DNA of 17,896 nt from Candidatus Methanomethylophilaceae archaeon (GTDB taxonomy: Archaea > Thermoplasmatota > Thermoplasmata > Methanomassiliicoccales > Methanomethylophilaceae): positions 1 to 17,896 of the forward strand of contig JAFSYZ010000010.1 in assembly GCA_017455785.1 (NCBI GenBank), in the 5' to 3' direction. Position numbers and translations under genes: made by a program. The first letter of the stretch is position 1. Each line of letters begins with the position of its first letter. The notes under the pieces are model-generated. The model was not told the DNA's origin. It saw only the letters and a list, made by a program, of their open reading frames with translations, and searched no databases. Shown in pieces: positions 7,639-15,233 of this stretch.

Positions 7639-8963
7639 CTCTTTACCTCCTTTACTGTTGCGACGGCTCTGCCGTCCTTCATCATGATGGTCACCTCATC
7701 ATCCACATCTATCATAGATATGGAAGTGATCACCTTACCATCCCTGTCCTTGATCATCGTGTAACCCCTGCCTAGAACAGCTGTGGGATCCAATCCTGAC
7801 AGTTTACCATCGAATCTTTCCAGCTTATTGGATTTTGCTTCAATATAGTCATCGATGGCACGGTCGCATCTGGAAGAGACATCATCAAGGGACATCATGT
7901 TCTGATGTATCCCTTCCATCATGTACTTCGGTTCCAGTTTGTGTTCTAGTCTATCCAACCGCAATCCATATGATGAGAGCATGTCCCTGATCATATTATC
8001 AGAATTGACAGCCAGTCTATCCAGCTTGTTACCCATGGAAGTGATTTGAACCTCAGCCCTCTTAGGCGATAATACCGCCTCAGCATATTCGAATCTGGCC
8101 TTCATACGTCCCAAGGTCCTGTCGATCGATCCTTTTGCCCTCAATATGAGATTAGAGACATTCCTTCCTTCATCCAGTGCATCCGGGGTGGCGATCATGG
8201 CTGCTGCGGTGGGTGTCTCGGCATATCTGTCCGCCGCCCTGTCGACCAATGTCTTGTCGGTGGCATGCCCTACTGCGGAGATGACAGGCACCTTCGATGA
8301 TGCGACGGCTCTGACCACACCCTCATCGTTGAATGCTGAGAGATCCTCTTTGGAACCACCACCCCTTCCGACGATGATGACGTCGACCTGCACTGCATTC
8401 AGCCTCTCTATCCCCGAGATGATGCTTTTGGGCGCATCGTCTCCCTGTACGGTGGATGGTGCAAGCAGAATGTCCACAGGGAATCTTCTGGCGGTGGTAT
8501 CGATGATATCCTTGATGACGGCACCTGTAGGGGATGTGACCACTCCGATTACCCTCGGATATCTGGGGACTTCACGTTTCCTATCTGCATCGAAAAGACC
8601 TTCGGCCAGAAGTTTTGCAGTGAGTTCCTCCAGTTTCTTCTGAAGGTCACCCTTCCCGTATGGGGCCATCGATTCGATGTTGAATCCGAAGGAACCACCC
8701 TTCACATAGTAGGAGGCACCTCCGAATGCGACTACTTTCATACCCTCCTTGAGTTCGAAACCAATCCTGGAGAATGCAAATCTGAACAGGGTGCAACGGA
8801 CAGCGGAATCCTTGTCCTTGAGACTGAAATAAACATGTCCTGCTGACGAACGGGTGATGCCGGATATCTCACCGACCACCGAAAGATTCCGTATCGAATC
8901 GGTGTTGCTTACAAGGGAGCCGACACGCTCATTGAACTGTGTGACCGTCAACTCCTCTCCCAT
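7635..8963 (-). CDS. xseA: Exonuclease VII large subunit
   Basis: XseA is the catalytic subunit of exonuclease VII. The domain order is normal: N-terminal OB-fold with VVGEISG and GHVYFSLKDKDSAVRCTLFR, a catalytic domain with GVVTSPTGAVIKDI, IIVGRGGGSKEDLSAFND and ISAVGHATDKTLVD, then a long helical XseB-binding region and a closing LGRGYTM segment. The catalytic residues known from E. coli are kept: the Arg of GRGGG (about 200) and His/Asp of GHATD (about 233 and 236). I choose the ATG at 8963 (442 aa) because GAGG sits 4 nt upstream and a TATA-like CTTATATG about 25 nt upstream; the ATG at 8987 would lie within that box. It forms an operon with xseB. The family is widespread in bacteria and uncommon in archaea, so old horizontal acquisition is likely. 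Role: trimming single-stranded DNA during repair and recombination. Confidence 0.95.
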   Translation of the reverse strand: MGEELTVTQFNERVGSLVSNTDSIRNLSVVGEISGITRSSAGHVYFSLKDKDSAVRCTLFRFAFSRIGFELKEGMKVVAFGGASYYVKGGSFGFNIESMAPYGKGDLQKKLEELTAKLLAEGLFDADRKREVPRYPRVIGVVTSPTGAVIKDIIDTTARRFPVDILLAPSTVQGDDAPKSIISGIERLNAVQVDVIIVGRGGGSKEDLSAFNDEGVVRAVASSKVPVISAVGHATDKTLVDRAADRYAETPTAAAMIATPDALDEGRNVSNLILRAKGSIDRTLGRMKARFEYAEAVLSPKRAEVQITSMGNKLDRLAVNSDNMIRDMLSSYGLRLDRLEHKLEPKYMMEGIHQNMMSLDDVSSRCDRAIDDYIEAKSNKLERFDGKLSGLDPTAVLGRGYTMIKDRDGKVITSISMIDVDDEVTIMMKDGRAVATVKEVKR

Positions 8964-8983
8964 GGTTCCTCGTATGGTCAATG

Positions 8984-8992
8984 TCATATAAG
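8984..8992. promoter_or_regulatory. Bidirectional TATA-like box between xseA and the 9012 ORF
   Basis: TCATATAAG reads CATATAAG on the plus strand and CTTATATG on the minus strand. Its ATATAA core is centred 23-24 nt from the plus-strand ATG at 9012 and about 25 nt from the minus-strand ATG at 8963. The near-symmetric placement supports both starts and suggests one box serving two divergent leaderless or near-leaderless transcripts. Confidence 0.45.
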
Positions 8993-9011
8993 AGTTGGAC
9001 CATTAACGACC

Positions 9012-9149
9012 ATGGACAGCGGATATGCCCCGATCCCGATATCAGGATTCATCATCGGATTTACAGACAGGATGATGGGGGCCTATACTGGCTGCGGTTT
9101 CTCATCTTCTTCCACAGTCATTACAATCGGATCGGAGGAGACGGAATGA
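9012..9149 (+). CDS. Candidate 45-aa small protein, unknown function
   Basis: I do not recognise this product. The frame opens at an ATG about 24 nt downstream of a TATA-like box, uses codons like its neighbours (ATC, GGA, AGG, GTC), and ends in TGA sharing ATGA with the ATG of the zinc-ribbon gene at 9146. Such a 4-nt overlap is the same junction used by trkA-trkH and xseA-xseB. The peptide starts MDSGYAPIPISGFIIGF, is moderately hydrophobic with a Gly/Ser-rich middle (one Cys) and ends acidic (GSEETE). It may be a real small protein, possibly membrane-associated, or a leader whose translation delivers ribosomes to the next gene. Without homologues the call stays tentative. Confidence 0.4.
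   Translation: MDSGYAPIPISGFIIGFTDRMMGAYTGCGFSSSSTVITIGSEETE
9134..9140 (+). promoter_or_regulatory. Shine-Dalgarno site of the zinc-ribbon gene
   Basis: GGAGGAG ends 5 nt before the ATG at 9146. It fixes that ATG as the start in preference to an in-frame ATG at 8981 lying in the promoter region, and it is placed inside the preceding candidate small ORF. Confidence 0.65.
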
Positions 9150-9580
9150 GCGACAGATGTCCATACTGCGGAGAACTCGTTCCTTCTTACAGCCTCAACT
9201 GTCCCAAATGCTACAGGGCCATCCCAAGGGATGAGAAGAGACAGGACCAGAAGGCCTGGGAAGGCGTTCCGGACAGCAGGGCCCCCTCCGTGAAGACGTA
9301 CAACAAATACGTAGTGCTGTTCCTAGCATTGATACCATCATTGTTCGGTTTCATGGGCCTCGCTCAGATGTACCAGGGCCGTTTCCAAAGAGGCATCAAA
9401 TTCCTTGTTGCTGGACTGATACTGTTCGCAATAATCGTCCTCTGCTCATACGCGATATTCCACGGAGGTTTCCTAGCCTTCCTCAGTATTGGGTTCCTCT
9501 TCATCGGGGGAGTAGCTTTCGTCATTTGTTACGTAGTACAGGCCTTCGATGCCTATGCAAGAACCATATTCCGTATGTGA
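9146..9580 (+). CDS. Zinc-ribbon membrane protein (TM2-like), unknown function
   Basis: The 144-aa protein begins with a short zinc ribbon, Cys5-x2-Cys8 and Cys19-x2-Cys22 (CPYCGE and CPKCYR). A charged linker of about 30 residues follows, then about three hydrophobic segments (roughly 54-74, 83-103 and 108-133). The stretch GFMGLAQMYQGRFQRGIKF, with small residues before Y-x-GR and a basic turn between two membrane helices, resembles the TM2 domain of small two-helix membrane proteins; one extra helix is present here. The zinc ribbon should be cytoplasmic. Many archaea carry such zinc-ribbon membrane proteins with no assigned role. The start at 9146 is fixed by the GGAGGAG site and by the ATGA overlap with the small upstream ORF. 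It is probably cotranscribed with that ORF and separate from the AddB-like gene, which has its own TATA box. Confidence 0.8.
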   Translation: MSDRCPYCGELVPSYSLNCPKCYRAIPRDEKRQDQKAWEGVPDSRAPSVKTYNKYVVLFLALIPSLFGFMGLAQMYQGRFQRGIKFLVAGLILFAIIVLCSYAIFHGGFLAFLSIGFLFIGGVAFVICYVVQAFDAYARTIFRM

Positions 9581-9626
9581 TGCTTCAGCCGTATGATTGT
9601 CAGTGTAACAACTGTAACAGCCATGC

Positions 9627-9636
9627 CTTTATGTAA
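9627..9636 (+). promoter_or_regulatory. TATA-like box for the addB-addA operon
   Basis: CTTTATGTAA is centred 26-27 nt upstream of the ATG at 9658, predicting a leaderless transcript. There is no Shine-Dalgarno site before this ATG. Two copies of TGTAACA (9604-9610 and 9613-9619) lie just upstream of the box. Confidence 0.5.
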
Positions 9637-9657
9637 ACAGATTTCCATGGACTTCGC

Positions 9658-12285
9658 ATGAGGATGGCGAAGAGTATCGATGAGCTCTATGAAGAGGTGA
9701 AGGACTATGACCTGGTCCTATGCAACGATGCTCCGTTGGCCCTGGCCTTGAACAATCGCATCGACCGGCCACTTATAGGAACGTTCGCCACCACTCCGCA
9801 GCGTATCGCCAGATCACTGGCTTTGGATATTCTTGGCAGATCGCTTATTTCTGATATCGAGGTTATCAAGAAGGTTTCTGATGAAACTGGTTACAGCCTG
9901 CGTTTCGTCCACGGGGAGATTGAGAACATCAAACGTATGCTCAGATACAAGGCTGACATCGTACCGTTACTCAAGAAAAGGGGTAAGAGGATCTACGAAT
10001 CGTTCATTCAGCTTCCTACTTTGGAAAGGGTCATGTGGGAATTCGATGTCGAGAGATCGGACTACTACAAGGACAAGGAAGTGGCCGTCATAGGTATAGA
10101 TCTCTTCGATCAGCTGGACAAGAAGATGACGCCCCTGATATTCGATGACATTGACATGTTCAAGGATGAAACATACAAGATACCAGAGATCCGTGAACTC
10201 AATAACAACAGGCAGATCGCAGAGAACGTCTCACACCTTATAGACAAGGACAATGCCACCGATTTCGCCATAGTCATGGATGTCGGAGGCGGTATAGCGG
10301 ATGCCATACGTTCAGCACTCTACAGGAGGAGGATCCCGTTCAAGAACACATTGAGTGTGAAGGATCTCAACCATGTCAGGGAGTTCCTTGAGTTCCTGAA
10401 AATATCTTTGAGTTTCGATACAGCCAGGATATCACAGATCAGGGAACTGATATCATCGTACGGAGGGAAGATATCAGCCAAATACGATGAATATCTGGCC
10501 GAGAGGTTCTTGGAAACAGGTGAACTGGAAGACAAAAAGACCATCGATATCATCAATGTGATGCGTTCCATTTCAGGATACAGCTTCGGAGATGTCTGCG
10601 ATTCCGTGGTCCCGAGGAACAAGGCACCTCAGATCAAACTCCTCCTCGATGAGATGGGCCTCACGGATTCTGCCGTTTCCCTCAAGGATACGGATGATTT
10701 GATCTACGCTGTGAACAACATCAGCGATCTGAAACATAACGAACAGATACCTGATTCAGAGAAGGAAGGAGTAGTACTCATCGACTGTAAGAACTCCGTA
10801 TACATCGACAGACCTGTCGTCGTGTTCATCGGGATGGGGCAGGATTGGGACAAGGACCTGTCCTTCCTGAACCAGATAGATTACAGGATGAAACCGGATG
10901 AGAACGACCGCGATCTGATGAAGTTCCAGATACTCCTCCAGCAGGGTACGAGGAGACTCTACGTATGCAACGCTATAAGGGGAGGTAAGAAGTCCAAACC
11001 ATGTTCGCTGTTCGGTCAATGTTCGGATGACAGCATCACTGGTTTTGAAGATGTATGTGACGGGCTCTATCATGGGGCATGGCACAGACCTGAACCTCCT
11101 GTAATTATGACCAGGGGTTCCGATGTGGTCGGAAAGGGGCCGCTTACGATCCCGTTCTCTAAAACCTCATACAGCAATTACGTGTCATGCCCGCGTCTTT
11201 TCATGTACAGCATACTCACCAGCACTCCCGATAGGAGCAGTACGGTGGTGGGCAACATACTCCACGAGTATGCGGAGATGAGGATATGCTATCCTGAGAT
11301 AGTAAAGGAGAGGGGGAAGGAGTACTACGTAAGTGAAATTACAGAGATCTGTTCCGGTCTCTTCCCGCCGGAGATGAGGGACATCGAGATGACCTCAATC
11401 AGGAACAGCATCGAGAACCTGGACCGCTACATCGAATTCACCGGACTTGACATACACGGCATTCCCGATTCTAAGTTGGAGAGGAAGAAACCAAATAGAT
11501 TCTTCGAAGAGGAAGGGAAGACGTTAGGCTGCGACTTCTGCGAGGATAAGTTGAGGACGGAAGACAATACCATGGAGGGGATATTCGACGTCCTGAAGGA
11601 TAACATAATCATCGATTTCAAGACAGGGAAACCCCTCGATATCAATCAAATAGTACAGGAATTGGATTACGACGGGACCAAGGGATACAAGGATTTCCAG
11701 AGCCTGTTCTACCTTTCAATACTGGACGATCAGGATCCAAATGAGGACATGGAGTTCCATCTGTTCTTCACCAAGGATAATCAGGACAAGATCAACAGCG
11801 GACAGCCCTATTCCATATCCGATAATGTACGCAGGGTCGTACTGATACCCGACAGGGAATACTACTTCAGGAACATCTTCCCGTCCACGGTCACCGCGGC
11901 CAAATATCAATGTCTCGATAACATCTGGCCTACGGTCATGGACAGTCTGCTCAGCGATGATATCGATTCCGATGATTACATGGAGAGACTGACCGATATG
12001 ATAATGACGAGCGCATCTGTCAGTAGGTCGAAGGCGAAGAACGCCGCGGATGTCGTGAAGATCTTCAGGAAGACGAAGAACGGTAGCCTAACCGACGACG
12101 ATACACTCTATGTCACAAGGGATGACCTGACGGCGTTCAGGGATAGATTATCAAAGGATTTCGTCGAAGCATCCAGGATGAACGGTACCGAGTTCCCCGC
12201 ACTTCCGAAGATCAAATGTGAGGACTGCAGTTGCAAGGACATGTGCATGGCACAGATATTCACCGGAGGTGAGATCGATGTCTGA
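9658..12285 (+). CDS. addB: AddB-like Fe-S nuclease subunit of a helicase-nuclease complex
   Basis: The 875-aa protein has the AddB layout: a large N-terminal region resembling an inactivated UvrD-type helicase, then a C-terminal RecB-family PD-(D/E)XK nuclease stapled by an iron-sulphur cluster. The nuclease motifs are His536 (GNILHE), Asp644 (GIFDV), Asp653-x-Lys655 (DFKTG) and Gln681/Tyr685 (QSLFY). Cluster cysteines are Cys511 (VSCPR) before the nuclease, and Cys854, Cys857 and Cys863 after it; the C-x2-C-x5-C spacing matches that known for Bacillus AddB, with an extra Cys859. The N-terminus (VLCNDAPLALALN) lacks a Walker A GxGKT, so ATP hydrolysis is not expected; FIGMGQDWD and RRLYVCNA look like helicase-motif relics. 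It overlaps the AddA-like gene by 8 nt. Partner identity and shared operon make an AddAB-like DNA-end resection role likely. It is shorter than Bacillus AddB. The start is the leaderless ATG at 9658; an ATG two codons later is possible. Confidence 0.85.
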   Translation: MRMAKSIDELYEEVKDYDLVLCNDAPLALALNNRIDRPLIGTFATTPQRIARSLALDILGRSLISDIEVIKKVSDETGYSLRFVHGEIENIKRMLRYKADIVPLLKKRGKRIYESFIQLPTLERVMWEFDVERSDYYKDKEVAVIGIDLFDQLDKKMTPLIFDDIDMFKDETYKIPEIRELNNNRQIAENVSHLIDKDNATDFAIVMDVGGGIADAIRSALYRRRIPFKNTLSVKDLNHVREFLEFLKISLSFDTARISQIRELISSYGGKISAKYDEYLAERFLETGELEDKKTIDIINVMRSISGYSFGDVCDSVVPRNKAPQIKLLLDEMGLTDSAVSLKDTDDLIYAVNNISDLKHNEQIPDSEKEGVVLIDCKNSVYIDRPVVVFIGMGQDWDKDLSFLNQIDYRMKPDENDRDLMKFQILLQQGTRRLYVCNAIRGGKKSKPCSLFGQCSDDSITGFEDVCDGLYHGAWHRPEPPVIMTRGSDVVGKGPLTIPFSKTSYSNYVSCPRLFMYSILTSTPDRSSTVVGNILHEYAEMRICYPEIVKERGKEYYVSEITEICSGLFPPEMRDIEMTSIRNSIENLDRYIEFTGLDIHGIPDSKLERKKPNRFFEEEGKTLGCDFCEDKLRTEDNTMEGIFDVLKDNIIIDFKTGKPLDINQIVQELDYDGTKGYKDFQSLFYLSILDDQDPNEDMEFHLFFTKDNQDKINSGQPYSISDNVRRVVLIPDREYYFRNIFPSTVTAAKYQCLDNIWPTVMDSLLSDDIDSDDYMERLTDMIMTSASVSRSKAKNAADVVKIFRKTKNGSLTDDDTLYVTRDDLTAFRDRLSKDFVEASRMNGTEFPALPKIKCEDCSCKDMCMAQIFTGGEIDV
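12265..12272 (+). promoter_or_regulatory. Shine-Dalgarno site of the AddA-like gene
   Basis: GGAGGTGA ends 5 nt before the ATG at 12278 and lies inside the 3' end of the AddB-like gene. It decides this start over an in-frame GTG or other codon further upstream at 12218. Confidence 0.7.
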
Positions 12286-15196
12286 GCTCAATCTGGAACA
12301 GAAGGAGTTCGCAGAGAGATTGGACGGGATGATCGTGGTGGATGCCGGCCCGGGTACCGGAAAGACACATTCCGTGACCGACAGGTACGTGAACATGATC
12401 AATGCCGGTATCGACCCTATGAACATACTCATGCTGACCTTTACCAACAATGCTGCGGCAGAGATGAAGGAGAAGATATCCACCAAACTCCTGGTCTCCA
12501 CCGATAGGGAAGACAAGGAGGCGATGAAGAAGACTCTCCGTGATATCGAGAACATACGGGCGTCCACCTTCGATTCCCTCTGTCTTAACATCGTCCTCAA
12601 TTCTCCCGATAGCGTGAACGAGTTCTTCGAGATCGATGAATCATTGTCAAGGAACGCACGTCTGGTGGAGAATGAGACGTTGAACAGGGACTACTTCCGT
12701 ATGTTCTATGCCCGTTTCGTGAAGGATCACGGCGATCGTTACATCAAGAACGATAACAATCCTCCCGCGATCATCGGGAAGAATGTGGGTGGTCTGTACA
12801 CGCTCATCTGCAAACTCATGGCCAGAGGTGTGATGCCGATGAGATATGACTGGTTCGATAACGGCGAGCGTATCGTCAAAGGATGGACCGGTGAAGTCTA
12901 CAGACGCATGTGTGAGCACAGGGACAAAGTGGTCAAAACCATCAAGGAGATGTCCAAAGACCCCTATCTGTACGATCTGACTACGGTAGACGAACTCGAT
13001 GACGATGCTATCGAGAGTTACATGAAGGAAGCATCCGAGGAGGATAGGTTCCTGCTTCTGGAGTTCATCCGTGACGTCTATTTCGAATATATCAGACAAT
13101 CCATATCCGACAACAGACTGACATTCGGACTGGCGGAACTCTTCGCTTTCGCTGTTCTCTACCACGACGCCTTCGCTCGCTCATCGCATTCTGTCGATTA
13201 CATGATGGTAGATGAGTTTCAGGATACGAACGAATTGCAGTTGAAGATCTGCCTTCTGCTGCTCAAGAAACCCAATCTCTGTGTGGTCGGCGATTGGAAG
13301 CAGGGAATCTACGGCTTCAGGTTCGTTAGTAAGGATAACATCACTGATTTCGAGAACCGTGCCGATCTGTTCATAACACAGCTGAACAGGAACGGAGCCA
13401 GGGTCCCATTCATGATGCCGTCGGTGATCCCGATCAAACTGAAGAAGAACTACAGGAGTTCAGCCTTGATCCTAGAGAAATCATTCCAGTCCCTGGAGAT
13501 CAAAGGTAACAAGGATGAAGAGGTGAAGAACGACGAGATAGTCGCCTTGGATTCCATGAATGATGGTGCCTATGGAGACTATACGGCATTCGAATCCATC
13601 ATCTGCGATGATGATCTCTCCCAGGTAAGGGATGTTGTATCGAAGATACTGGAATACAGGTTCAGCGGTCGTTACAAGGTGGTCGAGACCGACGGTGAGA
13701 CGGTCACATCAAGGGCACCCCGTTTCGGTGATATAGCAGTGCTATGCCGCAAAGGCATCCTGTGTTCCCAGATCCTGCAGGAATGCAATTCCCGTAAGAT
13801 ACCTGCATTCTTCCAAGGGGATATCGAGGTCATGTCCACAAGGGAGGGTAAACTGGCTCTGGCTTGGCTCAGATATGTCAACAACAGCTTGGATGACCGC
13901 GGAAGAGTGGCAATCCTCGCCGATCTGGGCTATCCGATGGAAGAGATCAAGGAGATAGTGAGCAAGAACTCCAGAGGGATGCCTTCCGATCTGTCGGACC
14001 TCAGAGAGAAACTGGAGAAGAAACGCCGCAGACCCAATGACCTGCTCACTTCAATATTCGCATACTATGGTATCGATAATGACATCTCCCAGACGATCAT
14101 CAACACCCTGTCATCAGCGTATACAGGTTCGTTGATCACGGTATCCGATTTGATAAGGCTGATGGAGGATGACATCGAGAACGGGACGAAGTACGATGTC
14201 GACGCATCCCTTGACACCGAGGCTGTGACCATACAGACCGTCCATAAATCGAAAGGATTGGAATATCCGATAGTCATCGTGGCAGGGTTGGATCAGGGTT
14301 CGTTCCCGAGTACGAAGGGCGATAACGATGTGCTGAGATTCAATGATACCGAGGGTATCAGATCCACGAAGACCTATGTGTCCAAGGTTATAGACGGTAC
14401 TACCCATCAGGATATCGTCGGTTCCTGGAGGTACGAACTGATCAAAGCCTCGGTGAACCCGGATTATTCGGAGGAGCGGAGGTTGCTGTTTGTAGCCCTC
14501 ACTAGGGCCAAACAGTATATCACGATAACAGCGAGGAGACCTTCCAGATTCTTCACCCATTATGGTGACGCCTCGTGCATCGATCCGGATGTCTACTACG
14601 AGACCGAGATGTCTGATGACGTCCAATATGCCGACCAACCGGTCCTTGACGGGTATTCCAAGAGAAGAAGGAGCCTCACGCCCCATGACCTAATGGAACT
14701 CTATGATGGTTATCTTGAACAGGCGGAGAAAGGTGAAGGTGCGAAGCACGGTACCGCCGTCCACGATGCAGCGTATCTGATAAGTAAGAACATGCCATAC
14801 GATTCTTCTTTGGAAGAGACCGAGGAGATAGCCAGCATATTGGATTCTTTGAAGGGCGCTGATATTAGAACGGAGGTAGGATGTGTGCTACCGATGGGAA
14901 ACACTTCAATCAAGGGTACCATCGATCTTCTCGCGATTTTCGATGATCATGTTGAAATCCATGACTATAAGACCGATGAGACCCAACGTCTCCGCCCTAT
15001 GTACGAATTGCAGCTGAGCATCTACGCTCTGGCAGCGGAGAGATTCTACGGAAAACCTGCCGAATGCTACCTGGACTTCGTAAAGAGAAAGGAAAGAGTC
15101 AGGATTGAAAGGATGTCGTACGAGGATATCGAGAAAAAAGTCGCGGAATACCATTCCAAGGTACATGACGGCAGGCTTCATGGCTCTTCTCTGTAA
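12278..15196 (+). CDS. addA: AddA-like UvrD/RecB helicase-nuclease
   Basis: The 972-aa protein is a superfamily 1A helicase fused to a RecB-type nuclease. Helicase motifs in order: Q-motif region LNLEQKEF (4-11); Walker A AGPGTGKT (23-30); motif Ia LTFTNNAAAEM; motif II VDEFQDT (Asp312/Glu313); motif III GDWKQGIYGFR (Asp339, Gln342); motif IV KKNYRSS; motif V TVHKSKGLE; motif VI VALTRAK (Arg743). The C-terminal nuclease has His829 (GTAVHD), Asp883 (GTIDL), Asp896-Tyr-Lys898 (DYKTD) and Gln912/Tyr916 (QLSIYA), so all catalytic positions of the RecB family are present. With the AddB-like partner it would unwind and resect double-stranded DNA ends for recombination, or degrade foreign linear DNA. 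It is shorter than Bacillus AddA. The start is fixed by the SD and by the 8-nt overlap ATGTCTGA. It ends in TAA, the only one in the window. Confidence 0.92.
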   Translation: MSELNLEQKEFAERLDGMIVVDAGPGTGKTHSVTDRYVNMINAGIDPMNILMLTFTNNAAAEMKEKISTKLLVSTDREDKEAMKKTLRDIENIRASTFDSLCLNIVLNSPDSVNEFFEIDESLSRNARLVENETLNRDYFRMFYARFVKDHGDRYIKNDNNPPAIIGKNVGGLYTLICKLMARGVMPMRYDWFDNGERIVKGWTGEVYRRMCEHRDKVVKTIKEMSKDPYLYDLTTVDELDDDAIESYMKEASEEDRFLLLEFIRDVYFEYIRQSISDNRLTFGLAELFAFAVLYHDAFARSSHSVDYMMVDEFQDTNELQLKICLLLLKKPNLCVVGDWKQGIYGFRFVSKDNITDFENRADLFITQLNRNGARVPFMMPSVIPIKLKKNYRSSALILEKSFQSLEIKGNKDEEVKNDEIVALDSMNDGAYGDYTAFESIICDDDLSQVRDVVSKILEYRFSGRYKVVETDGETVTSRAPRFGDIAVLCRKGILCSQILQECNSRKIPAFFQGDIEVMSTREGKLALAWLRYVNNSLDDRGRVAILADLGYPMEEIKEIVSKNSRGMPSDLSDLREKLEKKRRRPNDLLTSIFAYYGIDNDISQTIINTLSSAYTGSLITVSDLIRLMEDDIENGTKYDVDASLDTEAVTIQTVHKSKGLEYPIVIVAGLDQGSFPSTKGDNDVLRFNDTEGIRSTKTYVSKVIDGTTHQDIVGSWRYELIKASVNPDYSEERRLLFVALTRAKQYITITARRPSRFFTHYGDASCIDPDVYYETEMSDDVQYADQPVLDGYSKRRRSLTPHDLMELYDGYLEQAEKGEGAKHGTAVHDAAYLISKNMPYDSSLEETEEIASILDSLKGADIRTEVGCVLPMGNTSIKGTIDLLAIFDDHVEIHDYKTDETQRLRPMYELQLSIYALAAERFYGKPAECYLDFVKRKERVRIERMSYEDIEKKVAEYHSKVHDGRLHGSSL

Positions 15197-15204
15197 ACGT
15201 TCTA

Positions 15205-15212
15205 CTATATAC
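15205..15212 (+). promoter_or_regulatory. TATA box for the P-type ATPase gene
   Basis: CTATATAC is centred 25-26 nt upstream of the ATG at 15234, and the 37-nt gap has no Shine-Dalgarno site, so a leaderless transcript is predicted. It is followed by a run of seven A residues. Confidence 0.55.
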
Positions 15213-15233
15213 TAAAAAAATCATTGCGGTGCT

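Noticed and set aside
8981..9145. An N-terminal extension of the zinc-ribbon protein from the ATG at 8981
   Set aside because: The first codons fall in the promoter region, the added residues are unlike a folded domain, and a strong SD marks the ATG at 9146. Another frame in this stretch (9012-9149) looks better as coding.
14114..14686. A 190-codon minus-strand open frame inside the AddA-like gene
   Set aside because: It lies opposite conserved helicase motifs V and VI, has no SD or TATA box, and its composition is that of a shadow frame.
15214..15221. The A-rich run before the P-type ATPase as a terminator of addA on the opposite strand
   Set aside because: A run of A on the sense strand does not make a U-tract for addA, and no stable hairpin precedes it.
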